DNA of 64,000 bases from Calothrix sp. NIES-4101 (GCA_004296455.1 AP018280.1:868001-932000), one strand, 5' to 3'. Shown: positions 9,771 to 18,369, counted from the first letter of the stretch. The notes: generated from the letters alone by a model not told the origin. Program-made: numbers and translations.

Positions 9771-10115
9771 TTATGCTTTTAAATTTTGCTCATCCTCCCC
9801 ATCAAGGTCTGCGAGTCCAGTAATTACGACAGGTGGACGATCTGAAAATTTAACAACAAGTTCGAGTTCCCCTCCCATCGCATTTAAATAGCCCCGCAGT
9901 GTCGAAAGTAATAGGTCAGTACGCTTTTCCAACTTCGAGACACTATCCTGACGAACTCCCAACAGTTCTGCCATTCTTTCCTGGGTAAGCTCCCTTGCTT
10001 TTCGGATATCTTGAAGCGTCATATATTGGGCAATTAACTCAGCTGCTCGCGCTTCAATTTTTTCAACGCGATCGCGTGGCAGTTTTTGCATAATTTCATT
10101 CACCTTCTTTGCCAT
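9771..10115 (-). CDS. XRE-family antitoxin (HigA-like)
   Basis: The product has 114 residues and starts at ATG 10115, overlapping the end of the upstream toxin gene by 20 bp. A helix-turn-helix of XRE type lies at about residues 42-75 (ARELTQERMAELLGVRQDSV followed by SKLEKRTDL). The C-terminal half (YLNAMGGELELVVKF) is characteristic of antitoxins paired with Gp49/HigB-like toxins. Family knowledge predicts that it neutralises the toxin and represses the shared promoter upstream of 10482. The gene order is toxin first, which is the HigBA arrangement and unlike most other type II systems. It lies within 1 kb of the tRNA-Phe attachment fragment, consistent with stabilising a mobile element. 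Confidence 0.85.
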   Translation of the reverse strand: MAKKVNEIMQKLPRDRVEKIEARAAELIAQYMTLQDIRKARELTQERMAELLGVRQDSVSKLEKRTDLLLSTLRGYLNAMGGELELVVKFSDRPPVVITGLADLDGEDEQNLKA

Positions 10116-10482
10116 CAGCTTTTTCTCCTTCCTCCTGCAATCTACTCAAATGCTCGCCAAATCGTTTGTCTGCCTTGGCTATAAGCTGTTTGTAAAATCG
10201 CTTTTGACTCATCCCGGACTTATCACCAGCCACCAACAAAATCCCTTTGCGCTTTGGGTCAAAAGCAAAAGCCACCCGCCACACCCCACCAGTTGTTTTA
10301 AACCGAAGTTCCTTCATATTGTCATAAACAGAACCGTTAAGCGTATCTGCGTGAGGTCTCTTTAGATGCGGTCCCTGAAATTCTAGCAATTTAGTATAAG
10401 CCAATAATTCATCCTGAGCTTCTTGAGGAAGCTCGTAGAACTCAGGCTCAAATTCTTCGTGAAATAAAACTTCCCACGCCAT
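10096..10482 (-). CDS. RelE/HigB-type toxin (phage Gp49-like)
   Basis: The product has 128 residues and starts at ATG 10482. The core YTKLLEFQGPHLKRPHADTL, then MKELRFKTTGGVWRVAFAFD and GILLVAGDKSG, is the Gp49-like/HigB fold of ribosome-associated mRNA interferases. The arginine in GVWRVAF and the lysines in the KSGMSQKRFYK segment fall where catalytic or RNA-binding basic residues sit in this family. The gene overlaps the downstream antitoxin by 20 bp, so the two are cotranscribed and probably translationally coupled. A charged C-terminal tail (EEGEKADGKEGE) extends past the usual domain. Expected activity is translation-dependent mRNA cleavage when the antitoxin is lost. Confidence 0.85.
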   Translation of the reverse strand: MAWEVLFHEEFEPEFYELPQEAQDELLAYTKLLEFQGPHLKRPHADTLNGSVYDNMKELRFKTTGGVWRVAFAFDPKRKGILLVAGDKSGMSQKRFYKQLIAKADKRFGEHLSRLQEEGEKADGKEGE

Positions 10483-10608
10483 ACTCGAAATATTATGACT
10501 TCAAATCCATAGGGATTCAAGTCCATATTACCATGAGAAATTATATTTTTACAGCCTTCAACACTATGATGCGAGGAGTAAAGGAGGACTAATTTTGGGT
10601 GAAATTTG

Positions 10609-10633
10609 GTTTGGGGGTAAATTGGGGGTAAGG
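10609..10633 (+). repeat. G-rich direct repeat, candidate integrase arm site (left of att)
   Basis: Two copies of a TTGGGGGTAA-like unit sit in tandem here. Related paired units of the form GGGGTAAATTTGGGGTAA recur on the other side of the tRNA fragment at about 10799-10819 (more diverged) and 10865-10884. Repeats flanking a recombination core are typical arm-type binding sites of tyrosine recombinases. The assignment is inference from position and repetition. Confidence 0.4.
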
Positions 10634-10677
10634 GATTTTGTAAAGCGTGAAAGTACTGATGTGCATGTATCGAAGTC

Positions 10678-10722
10678 GGACTGAAAATCCTCGTGTCACG
10701 AGTTCAAGTCTCGTTCCTGGCA
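10678..10722 (+). other. 3' fragment of tRNA-Phe(GAA), probable attachment site
   Basis: The sequence carries the anticodon stem-loop with CTGAAAATC (anticodon GAA), the variable loop, the T arm with GAGTTCAAGTCTC and an acceptor 3' strand ending TTCCTGGCA. These are the last 45 bases of a cyanobacterial tRNA-Phe. Upstream bases do not supply the D arm or 5' acceptor strand, so it cannot make a working tRNA. A terminator follows directly and an integrase gene starts 386 bp downstream. Fragments of this kind arise when a tyrosine recombinase uses the 3' half of a tRNA as its crossover site. Confidence 0.85.
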
Positions 10723-10729
10723 TAATCCC

Positions 10730-10765
10730 CAAAACCCCTGCAAAGCACACCTTTCAGGGGTTTTT
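10730..10765 (+). terminator. rho-independent terminator after tRNA-Phe fragment
   Basis: An inverted repeat AACCCCTG...CAGGGGTT with a 17-base loop is followed by TTTTT. It begins 9 bases after the tRNA 3' end, where a native tRNA terminator would be, which suggests that the tRNA fragment and terminator moved as one unit. Confidence 0.8.
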
Positions 10766-10831
10766 AATTTCCACTAAAACCCCATTTCAGCCATTTTAAG
10801 GGTGTAAATTTTGTGTAAGAATATGCCGACG

Positions 10832-10860
10832 TTGGACATTTTTGGACAAGTTTGGACATT
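10832..10860 (+). repeat. three TTGGACA direct repeats at exact 10-bp spacing
   Basis: TTGGACA begins at 10832, 10842 and 10852. The one-helical-turn phasing places all copies on the same DNA face between the attachment fragment and the integrase gene. This is a candidate site for the integrase, an excisionase or a regulator. Confidence 0.55.
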
Positions 10861-10888
10861 TTATTGGGGTAAATTTGGGGTAAAGAAA

Positions 10889-11100
10889 AAGGCGGAGGGC
10901 AGAAGGCAGAGAGCAGTGCGTTGCCGGGGTTTCCCCGGTTGTAGCAACTGCGGAGAGGCAGAAGGGAAAAGAATTTCTGTTTGATTTGCAAGTTGAGTGC
11001 TTTATTCAAAATCAGGATGAAACACTGGACTTAGTAGTGGAATAGTTATTTAACCTCCCTTCTGCCCTCTGCTTTCTACCTCCTGCCTTCTCAGAAGGAG
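10889..11100. repeat. cyanobacterial interspersed repeats flanking the integrase start
   Basis: A purine-rich GGCAGAAGGCAG-type stretch at about 10891-10914 is followed by a hairpin CCGGGG-TTT-CCCCGG at 10924-10938. A pyrimidine-rich counterpart, CTTCTGCCCTCTG, occurs at about 11058-11071. These are the common intergenic repeat types of Nostocales. They precede the integrase and probably carry no gene. Confidence 0.6.
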
Positions 11101-11107
11101 TATTAGT

Positions 11108-12271
11108 GTGGGTTCCACAGCCTCTCAACGCAAAGCCTCGAAGGGCACTGTCCAAATCAAAACCTCGAACGATCGCCTGCAACTGGTTTTTAGTTTTGGG
11201 GGTAAACGCCATTATCTTTCAACCGGGTATACCGATAGCAAAGCCAATCGCAAGTTGGCGGAAATGAAGGCTCGGCAAATCGAGTTGGATATTCTCTGCA
11301 ACAATTTTGATGTGACGTTGGAAAAGTACAAACCTCAATCTCAGCAGGTTGAATTTACAACAACTAGCGAGAATAAAACCCATGCGTCCTTAGCGGATTT
11401 ATGGGATAGCTATACCGAGTACAAGCGATCGAGTTTATCTCCCAGCACTTTGGCGAAGGATTACCATAAAATTTATCGCTGCATCAATGTGAATTTACCA
11501 GTAAGGAGTTTGGATAAAGCGATCGCAATTCGGGATTGGTTGGTTGCGAATAAAAGCCCCCTGTCAGCGAAGAAGATTTTGACTCAGTTTTCGGCTTGTT
11601 GCGATTGGGCTGTTAGGTCTGGGTTGATTGGGGAAAACCCATTTGAGGGGATGGCAAGTGACATTAAGGTGCCGAAGGGCGATCGCGAGGAGACGGATAT
11701 TAATCCTTTTTCTCTAGAGGAGCGCGATCGCATTATTGCCGCATTCCAAGAAAACCGCTATTACAAGCATTACGCAACCTTGATTGAGTTTTTATTTATC
11801 ACGGGTTGCCGACCATCGGAGGCTGTAGCTTTGCAGTGGAAGCATGTTGCGATCGATTTTACGGTGCTTCGATTTGAGCAAGCTGTGGTGATTTCGTCGT
11901 CAGGGTTGACTTGTAAACCGGGATTGAAGACGCAGAAGAAGCGGGTTTTCCCGATTAATCAGCGTTTGGCTGGGTTATTGCGGTCGATAAAACCTGTTGG
12001 TGTGTCAGATGATGGGAAAGTTTTTCCTTCGCCAGATGGGAAGTGGATTGATGTGCATAATCTCAGCCGACGGGCTTGGAAGACGGTCTTGGCTAGTTTA
12101 GATGGTGTGAAGTATAGAAAACTTTACCAAACTCGGCATACTTTTATTACGATGGCTTTGAAGAATGGGGTGGATGTTAAGGATGTGGCGACTATGGTGG
12201 GGAATTCACCAGAGATTATTTATCGCCATTATGCGGGGCAAAGTCGAGAGTTGGTTTTGCCGGAGTTTTAG
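11108..12271 (+). CDS. tyrosine recombinase / phage-type integrase
   Basis: The product has 387 residues; GTG 11108 is chosen because AGAAGGAG lies upstream with good spacing. The N-terminus (FSFGGKRHYLSTGYTDSK) is an arm-type DNA-binding domain. Residues about 110-190 form the SAM-like core-binding domain. The catalytic domain shows the first Arg in ITGCRPSEAVALQW, a Y-Q-T-R-H-T-F box holding the second Arg, and the tyrosine nucleophile in IIYRHYAG near the C-terminus. The first position of the classical HxxR box is Tyr, a change seen in related integrases. Length and motif set suggest an intact enzyme. Its gene lies 386 bp from the tRNA-Phe 3' fragment and reads away from it, as in integrative elements that use tRNA genes. 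Confidence 0.9.
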   Translation: MGSTASQRKASKGTVQIKTSNDRLQLVFSFGGKRHYLSTGYTDSKANRKLAEMKARQIELDILCNNFDVTLEKYKPQSQQVEFTTTSENKTHASLADLWDSYTEYKRSSLSPSTLAKDYHKIYRCINVNLPVRSLDKAIAIRDWLVANKSPLSAKKILTQFSACCDWAVRSGLIGENPFEGMASDIKVPKGDREETDINPFSLEERDRIIAAFQENRYYKHYATLIEFLFITGCRPSEAVALQWKHVAIDFTVLRFEQAVVISSSGLTCKPGLKTQKKRVFPINQRLAGLLRSIKPVGVSDDGKVFPSPDGKWIDVHNLSRRAWKTVLASLDGVKYRKLYQTRHTFITMALKNGVDVKDVATMVGNSPEIIYRHYAGQSRELVLPEF

Positions 12272-12386
12272 GAGTTGGGGTGGGTGATAGTTTGCAGGAG
12301 TTCGGGGTGCGATCGCATTATTTACGATATCTAGCTCCTCTGGAGCGGGATCAATTTTTTCAATATCTCCCAATCTCCCAATATCT

Positions 12387-13112
12387 TTAAAGCCCAGGAC
12401 GCATGATACGTTCTGCGAGCGTTGGCATTAGCCTCTGAAGGAAAAACAGTAATTTGGTTTTACCAATGCGTATCTCAGGGCAATCGCGGCTAAAATCCCG
12501 CCAAAATTCTTCAACTAATGCTTCTGGTGTAATCTTTCCCCGTCCTCTTCCTTGAGTCATTGCCGTATCTACAATCGGCGGAATAATCTCAAAGACTCGT
12601 ACAGACGTTGCTTCTAACTGCCAGCGTAAGGTTTTACTAAAGCTGTGTAGTGCAGCCTTACTGGCGCAATAGATGGGGGCACTTTGCTTGGGGACAATTC
12701 CTAACCCAGATGAAACGTTGATAATCGCTGCTGTAGAATGACTCAAAAGCTGTGGTAGAAAAAGTTTGGTTAGAGATAGCGGACTGAGTAAGTTAATGTC
12801 GAGTTCGTCGGTAATTTGCTCAACTGCGATCACTGGATCGGCGAAATCATAGTTATACTGAACACCTGCATTATTGATCAGAATGTTCACATCAGGGTAA
12901 TTATAGACAAGTTTCTCGAGGGCTAGGCGATCGCGCATATCCGCAAGTTCGACTGTTATAGCTGGCAGTTGATGTCTCACAGCTTGCGCTTTTTCAGCAT
13001 TGGTACCTGTTACAATCACGGTATTTCTTTCTCGCAGAAACCGTTGCGCTAAAGCCAGACCGATGCCAGATGTCCCACCTGTAATCAAAACTGTGTTATG
13101 GTTTGTCTTCAC
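12387..13112 (-). CDS. short-chain dehydrogenase/reductase (SDR)
   Basis: The product has 241 residues. Classical SDR features are visible: the nucleotide-binding TGGTSGIG near residue 12, NNAG at about 80, a catalytic Ser in INVSSGLG at about 137 and YCASK (YxxxK) at about 151. The enzyme should be an NAD(P)-dependent oxidoreductase of the DltE-like branch; its substrate cannot be deduced. It lies 79 bp downstream of a Crp/Fnr-type regulator on the same strand, so the two may be cotranscribed. The small gap and shared direction suggest that the regulator controls the enzyme. Nothing about length or motifs indicates decay. Confidence 0.85.
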   Translation of the reverse strand: MKTNHNTVLITGGTSGIGLALAQRFLRERNTVIVTGTNAEKAQAVRHQLPAITVELADMRDRLALEKLVYNYPDVNILINNAGVQYNYDFADPVIAVEQITDELDINLLSPLSLTKLFLPQLLSHSTAAIINVSSGLGIVPKQSAPIYCASKAALHSFSKTLRWQLEATSVRVFEIIPPIVDTAMTQGRGRGKITPEALVEEFWRDFSRDCPEIRIGKTKLLFFLQRLMPTLAERIMRPGL

Positions 13113-13191
13113 AAATTACTCCAGTCATTTAAAGATTGAAGTTATCCTAAACAGTTATTCCCAGGATTTCATTAACATAGGTTAACTGTCA

Positions 13192-13800
13192 TTATCCTGA
13201 AGCGACTCCTGTGGAGTATCGCAGTTGGGCACGAATGCGGCTTAAGGTGACAGGGGTAATGCCAAGATAGGATGCAATATGATGTTGCTTTATGCGTGTT
13301 TCTAAGCCAGGATATTCTGCTTGAAAATTTAAATAGCGCGTTGTCGCATCATCTAAAAGCAAGGAACTTTCCCGCCTTTCTTTCTTAATGAACAAAAATT
13401 CTGCAATTTTGCAATTCAGGCTTTGCCAACAGGGATGCATTGTTGACAGTTCTCGAAAGGCAGCATAATCAGCAATCATTAATTTTGTATCTTCCAATGC
13501 CTGAATAAATAGTCGTGAGGGTTGCTGCAATAACAAAGCACTATAAGCTGCTACAAAACTATTTTCAGTACAGAATGATTTCGAGTATTCATTGCCATCC
13601 GAATCAACATAGTATAGGCGCAGAATACCCGACATCACAATCCCGATAGTTTTGGGCATCTCACCTGCCCGCACAAAAAACTCACCCCGTTTCAAGAATG
13701 AAGTTTGAAAAAGTTTTACAGCTTTGATAGCTTCGTCGTCTGGTAAATCGATCAGCGATCGCAGGATGAGGGTTACTTGGGTGAAGTCTTGAGTCAACAT
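13192..13800 (-). CDS. Crp/Fnr-family transcriptional regulator
   Basis: The product has 202 residues. An N-terminal cyclic-nucleotide-binding-like jelly roll spans about 15-125 (FLKRGEFFVRAGEMPKTIGI, then VMSGILRLYYVDSDGNEY). A winged-helix segment lies at the C-terminus (IKQHHIASYLGITPVTLSRI). The cAMP-contacting Arg-Ser pair of true Crp is not evident, so it probably senses another ligand or redox signal, or none. No Fnr-type cysteine cluster is present. This subgroup often sits next to an SDR gene, as here. The SDR gene follows on the same strand and is its likely target. Confidence 0.85.
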   Translation of the reverse strand: MLTQDFTQVTLILRSLIDLPDDEAIKAVKLFQTSFLKRGEFFVRAGEMPKTIGIVMSGILRLYYVDSDGNEYSKSFCTENSFVAAYSALLLQQPSRLFIQALEDTKLMIADYAAFRELSTMHPCWQSLNCKIAEFLFIKKERRESSLLLDDATTRYLNFQAEYPGLETRIKQHHIASYLGITPVTLSRIRAQLRYSTGVASG

Positions 13801-14064
13801 ATCCAGAGGGCTATGTATCGATTAGTCATACTGTTCAATATGATAGCCCCAGGGGGACAAAAGAAATATCTAACTCTAACAAACTATATTTAAGTAACTG
13901 ATTCCATCTAGAGATGTCAGCAGTACAAATACACTTTCGATTTGCCTAACACACCACTACTTCAAACCAGCTTACCTAGTAGAGTTTGAGCGATACTCCT
14001 TTGGAGCGATCTAAGCGCAGAGCGCAAGCTACACCAACGACGATCGCATTATTTACAAAAACCT

Positions 14065-14694
14065 TTAACCTGGTAGTGATTCTAAAGGTTTGAAAGCGAT
14101 CGCATGAGCATCAGCATCCCCAATACCTAATGTCTTCAAAATCAGTTTGGTAATATGCTCAGGATAATCAGGCTGTGTATGCCCTTCCAGAATACTACGC
14201 ATAGCCATTAGTCCTGTACCCAAAATCAAATCAATCGCCGCTTTTTCATTCTCAACTTGAAAGCGGTTTAAGCGGATACCACCCTGCAAATCCGTCATTA
14301 CACCCCTTTCGATTGTTTCACTCAACGGGGCAGCCACCAATCCAATTCGGACAATCACCCATCCCCAAGTCGCATCGCGTATCGATTGATGCAGAAATTG
14401 ACGAATTGCGATCGCCATGCGTTCGGCTGGGTCATCAATGGTAACAGACTGTGCCCAAATCTTTTGATTCATCTCATCGCTCAATGATGCCGCAACAGCC
14501 TTGAGTACATCCTCTCGCGTTTGAAAATAATTATAGAAAGTACCCCTAGCAACTGCTGCTTCCGCAATAATTTCGTCAATAGTAACTGCATCCATCTCTT
14601 TGCGTGCAAATACCCGATAGGCAGCCTCAATCAGTTTTGTGCGTGTCCGCTCCCGCTTTTCTAAACCAATTGATGCTCTACGTGATGGTTCCAT
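14065..14694 (-). CDS. TetR/AcrR-family repressor
   Basis: The product has 209 residues. The N-terminal helix-turn-helix (RTKLIEAAYRVFARKEMDAV, then TIDEIIAEAAVARGTFYNYF) is a classic TetR DNA-binding domain, ending in the usual YNYF motif. The C-terminal ligand-binding half is variable, as in the family. The gene is transcribed away from the glycosyltransferase gene at 14827, and the 132-bp space holds three regularly spaced palindrome-like boxes (14741-14788). The expected role is repression of the divergent glycosyltransferase and of itself, released by a small hydrophobic ligand. Confidence 0.9.
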   Translation of the reverse strand: MEPSRRASIGLEKRERTRTKLIEAAYRVFARKEMDAVTIDEIIAEAAVARGTFYNYFQTREDVLKAVAASLSDEMNQKIWAQSVTIDDPAERMAIAIRQFLHQSIRDATWGWVIVRIGLVAAPLSETIERGVMTDLQGGIRLNRFQVENEKAAIDLILGTGLMAMRSILEGHTQPDYPEHITKLILKTLGIGDADAHAIAFKPLESLPG

Positions 14695-14740
14695 ATTTCA
14701 AAGATTGAAGATAGCTATGGGCTGAATTATAACTTTAAAT

Positions 14741-14788
14741 TGACACTCATATCAAATTGACGCTAACATCAAACTGACATAAATGTCA
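14741..14788. promoter_or_regulatory. three 14-bp operator-like boxes at exact 17-bp spacing
   Basis: Boxes of the form TGAC-N7-TCA start at 14741, 14758 and 14775. The third, TGACATAAATGTCA, is a perfect palindrome; the other two keep the outer TGAC/TCA. They lie between the divergent TetR and glycosyltransferase genes, ending 38 bp before the latter's ATG. A TetR-type operator is the simplest reading. The boxes are seen directly; the binding protein is inferred. Confidence 0.7.
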
Positions 14789-16029
14789 TTTAAATATGAA
14801 AATAACAGCCAAAAGGAGCCTCACCTATGCGTATCGCAATAATTGCTATGGGGAGTCAGGGGGATGTTCAACCTTATATTGCTTTGGGAAAGGGTTTGCA
14901 GCAAGCTGGTTATCGGGTGCGACTTGTGACCCATGAAAACTTTGCAGAACTGGTCAATTCCCACGGGTTAGAATTCTGCCCTGTCCGGGGTGATATCCAA
15001 TCCATTGCGGAAACAAAGGAAATGCGGGAACTGTTGGAGAAAGGAAATTTCCTGGCGATTACTTCGTACACAGCAAAACAAGCCCAACGGGCAGCAATTG
15101 ATTGGGCTAATGACGGTATAGTTGCCTGTGAGGGAATGGATTTGTTGATTGTGGGAGTTGGGGGACTGTACTTGGGACTTGCCCTAGCAGAGAAGTTGGG
15201 ATTGCCATTGCTACAAGCCTATGTTTTTCCCTTTACACCCACAAAAGCCTTTCCGAGTGTGCTTTTTCCCCAATCCCTATCCCAGCTTGGAGGTTGGTTT
15301 AATCATTTGTCCCACCATTTGACCAGACAAATAATGTGGCAGGGATTTCGGGCAGGCGATCGCTTGGTACGACAGCAAGTGCTGGGTTTAAAAGCTGCCT
15401 CATTTTGGGGAGCATACAACAGTGAAATTCTACAGCAATACCCAATTCTCTATGGTTTCAGCCCGTCGGTAATCCCTAAACCATCAGATTGGTCTAGTAC
15501 TCATGTAACTGGCTATTGGTTTTTGGATTCAGCACCAGATTGGCAACCACCCTCAGCTTTGATGGAGTTTCTGGAAAATGGCTCACCTCCTATTTATATT
15601 GGGTTTGGGAGTATGAGTAATAAAAACCCGGAAGAGACTACCGCACTTGTTCTGGAAGCACTGGAGCAAACTCAACAACGTGCCATTCTGCTCTCTGGTT
15701 GGGGCGGCTTGGGTACACAAAATTTACCCAATACAATTTTTCCGATAGATTCAATACCTCACTCCTGGCTATTCCCTCGTGTTGCAGCTGTTGTGCATCA
15801 TGGTGGTGCGGGGACCACATCAGCTGGTCTTCGGGCTGGAATTCCGACAATTATTATTCCTTACTTTGGAGACCAAGGTTTTTGGGGAGAGCGTGTGGCT
15901 CAATTAGGGGTTGGAGTCAAACCAATTCCACGCAAACAACTGACAGCACAAAAACTTGCAGAAGCGATTCAACAGGTTTTGACGGATGCAGATATGCGTC
16001 AACGTGCAGCGAATCTAGGAGCAAGAATT

Positions 16030-17675
16030 TACCCCTGTTAAGGTGTACTCCTCAAAATGGTACATTTAGGTCTGTAAAGGTTGCAGGATGGGAGTTTCAA
16101 CCAGGTTAGAAGTTTGTTGTTCTACTCTAGACTGCTTGCAGTCGCGTTGTTTCTCAGCCAGAAGTCGAGCAGTGGAGACGTGAGGACGGTTAGGTTCTCT
16201 TTCTCTTTTTGGTTGGGGCTTTTTTTCGGCTTTAGGACTGGAAGCAAAGCGTTTGAGGTCAACTGTCGCAGCCCATTGTTTTAATAACTCGGCAAAAGCA
16301 GGTAAACTCAGATGGTTTAAAAATTTCCATTCAACGTCGGGAATCGCAATCATCATACCCGTGTAGGTACTTTGAATTTCCTCAACTAAATAGTAATTAG
16401 AAACACCTGCATCAATTTTTCCTTGCCCATGGACGCTACGCAATGCTGATTTAATCACAGATAAAATATTGTAGGCAACTAGTGCCATGCAAAAGCTGAA
16501 TAAAGCGGCTCTGGGATAACCTAAAGTCTTAATTTCGCATTCTAGAGTATCGCTAACGACTTGAAATAAACCCTCAACACTCCAACGTTTAAGGTAAATA
16601 TTTGAGATTACAATGGGAGAAGCATTTTCTTTTCTGAGGTTGCAAAAAACTGCCACTTCAGTATCTCCATCGCGAGTTGGCTCATTTAAACGAACAACAA
16701 CACGACGAGATTTTATCGATTCTCCTTCATATTCAATCATCACATCCTGCTCGAAAACTTTGCCTGTTGCACTATCACATATTTCCTTTAATTCTCCTAA
16801 TTCTTTATAAGGCATCGATGCATGTTGGCGAATCACAAAGTAAGCTTTTCTCTTTGCAATTTCAACTAGAAACATACAGGTACAAAAATTTCTATCTCCC
16901 ACCCAAACATCATTCTTTTCCACAGTTTCTAATACTTGGCTAAATAATGCTCTTTCCTGGGTATAAGCATCCTCACATGGGAATTGATCGATTGCCAGCA
17001 TTAATATTGGGTCAAGCACAACTAGAGATTTTCCTGGTAATGGTCCACCATTCACTGAGCGTAAAACCGAAAGCCTATGCTCTGTTGCTGCCAGGTTATT
17101 TCCATCAATTATCTTGATTCGATAACCAGGTAAAATTGCTGGCTGTTCTCCTCCTAACTCCGATATAATCGGTGCCAATTCTTTACTGCTATAACGTACT
17201 AAAGCTTGAGAAACTGAGGGTTCGATACCGTTAATTTTACTGTAGAAAGCAACACGGGAAACTCCTATTTGCTTAGAAAATGCCTTGTACGCTGCGCTAA
17301 TTGATGGGCGGATGTTACATACGACTAAACTCATTATTCCCACTACTGTCGAAAACAATAATTCCTGTGTATATTGCTTTTCTCGCGTTGCTTCAAATAA
17401 TTCATCTAATTTTTCGGCGCTGAAAATTCTTTCTAATGTTGCTCTCAGCATTACCGTTACCGGAGATACTTCAATAAAACGCTCGAAAATTGAACTCAGC
17501 ATGACACAGCACCCATCAATTATCGTTACCTTCTCAACCTATAATCTCATGTTTGACCTTCTATGAATTGCTGGTTATTTTTTGCTGTTCTTTGATTAAT
17601 ATTGGTATATTTTCTTGTACCACAATGGTTTCAGCCTTTTACTGGTTCATTTTTTAGTACACCTTAACAGGGGTA
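16030..17675. mobile_element. IS4-family insertion sequence, intact, 1646 bp
   Basis: Terminal inverted repeats begin TACCCCTGTTAAGGTGTACT on both ends, with only small differences further inward. An 11-bp direct duplication, GAGCAAGAATT, flanks it (16019-16029 and 17676-17686). It holds a single full-length transposase gene on the minus strand. Intact ends, duplication and open frame point to a recent insertion. Confidence 0.93.
16066..17502 (-). CDS. IS4-family transposase
   Basis: The product has 478 residues. The DDE catalytic core can be followed: the first acidic region in IKIIDGNNLAATEHRL, the second in VWVGDRNFCTCMFLVEIA, and the glutamate in YLKRWSVEGLFQVV, which matches the Y-x2-R-x3-E signature of IS4-type enzymes, although the usual Lys six residues further on is replaced. 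A basic, Lys/Arg/Pro-rich tail near residues 425-455 follows the core. The frame is uninterrupted and fills most of the element between the terminal repeats, so the enzyme is probably functional. It lies antisense to the glycosyltransferase gene it interrupts. Confidence 0.9.
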   Translation of the reverse strand: MLSSIFERFIEVSPVTVMLRATLERIFSAEKLDELFEATREKQYTQELLFSTVVGIMSLVVCNIRPSISAAYKAFSKQIGVSRVAFYSKINGIEPSVSQALVRYSSKELAPIISELGGEQPAILPGYRIKIIDGNNLAATEHRLSVLRSVNGGPLPGKSLVVLDPILMLAIDQFPCEDAYTQERALFSQVLETVEKNDVWVGDRNFCTCMFLVEIAKRKAYFVIRQHASMPYKELGELKEICDSATGKVFEQDVMIEYEGESIKSRRVVVRLNEPTRDGDTEVAVFCNLRKENASPIVISNIYLKRWSVEGLFQVVSDTLECEIKTLGYPRAALFSFCMALVAYNILSVIKSALRSVHGQGKIDAGVSNYYLVEEIQSTYTGMMIAIPDVEWKFLNHLSLPAFAELLKQWAATVDLKRFASSPKAEKKPQPKREREPNRPHVSTARLLAEKQRDCKQSRVEQQTSNLVETPILQPLQT

Positions 17676-17794
17676 GAGCAAGAATTCAAGCTGAAGAGGG
17701 AATTGCAGGTGCAGTTGCTGTGGTTGAAGAAATCAGAAAAAATGTTACATGTAGCTAAAATAAGTTATCCGTATTGTTTCCTTTCAATATTTAC

Positions 17795-18271
17795 ATGAAG
17801 AGTAAATTTAACTGGATTGCTTTGTGGCTATGTTTTTTACCAACTATTTTATCCTGCACTATCTTGATAACCAGCAAACCCAGCAACAGCGAAATCCCTA
17901 AAGTTAATCATAGGAAGACTTCTATGGAGGAACTGAAAATAGTTAGGAATCGTGAAGATTTGACTAGTTTGAATGGCAAGAAAGTCAAACTTGTAGGATA
18001 TTACACATCACAATCTAGTAAACCCACAGTTACAGGAAACCCAGATTTTCAAGGTGTTTATATCAAATCTCAAATTGTGCTGGAGGATGGTACAGTCGTA
18101 CATATTTTCCCATCCTGGAACAAACAATCATTGCGATCGCCCTCGGAAGTGCAAAAGTATAAGGGTAAAATTGTCCAAGGGATAGGAGTGGTTGAATTTG
18201 AAGTTGCGTCTAGAATTAATTCCCAAACACGGGAGTCTTTCATTAATTTGGAAGAATTTAAAGATAATTAA
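17795..18271 (+). CDS. small putative lipoprotein of unknown function
   Basis: ATG 17795 (MKSKFN) is preferred over an upstream in-frame TTG because it places a positively charged start directly before a hydrophobic segment (WIALWLCFLPTILSC). That segment ends in a plausible lipobox (ILSC) at residue 22, so the product of 158 residues may be a lipid-anchored envelope protein. The mature part contains LNGKKVKLVGYYTSQS and GVYIKSQIVLEDGTVVHIFP, a beta-rich pattern reminiscent of small OB-fold-like lipoproteins. No catalytic motif is visible and I do not recognise the family. It starts 36 bp after the broken glycosyltransferase and could once have been in its operon. Confidence 0.6.
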   Translation: MKSKFNWIALWLCFLPTILSCTILITSKPSNSEIPKVNHRKTSMEELKIVRNREDLTSLNGKKVKLVGYYTSQSSKPTVTGNPDFQGVYIKSQIVLEDGTVVHIFPSWNKQSLRSPSEVQKYKGKIVQGIGVVEFEVASRINSQTRESFINLEEFKDN

Positions 18272-18369
18272 AACAAAGGTAATAGCGATGCGGAAACTGC
18301 CACTTTGCGATCGCACTATTATCGGCAGGAAAAATTAAAATCTAAAAATAAGCCGAAATCAAACATCCC

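Larger units (their letters stand above)
14827..17758 (+). pseudogene. macrolide-type (GT1/MGT) glycosyltransferase disrupted by an IS4-family insertion
   Basis: The frame runs from ATG 14827 (AAGGAG upstream) to the IS at 16030, then resumes after the IS at 17687 and stops at 17758. Removing the IS and one copy of the 11-bp duplication restores a 424-residue protein ending RIQAEEGIAGAVAVVEEIR and a few more residues. The N-terminus IAIIAMGSQGDVQPYIALGK and the C-terminal donor motif VVHHGGAGTTSAGLRAGIPT are diagnostic of UGT/macrolide glycosyltransferases that add a sugar to lipophilic acceptors. In the present sequence the protein stops after 404 residues within the IS end, losing only the last helix, so partial activity is possible. 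It is controlled, by inference, by the divergent TetR protein. Confidence 0.85.

Noticed and set aside
10678-10722. functional tRNA-Phe gene
   Set aside because: The 5' acceptor strand and D arm are missing upstream; only the 3' part is present.
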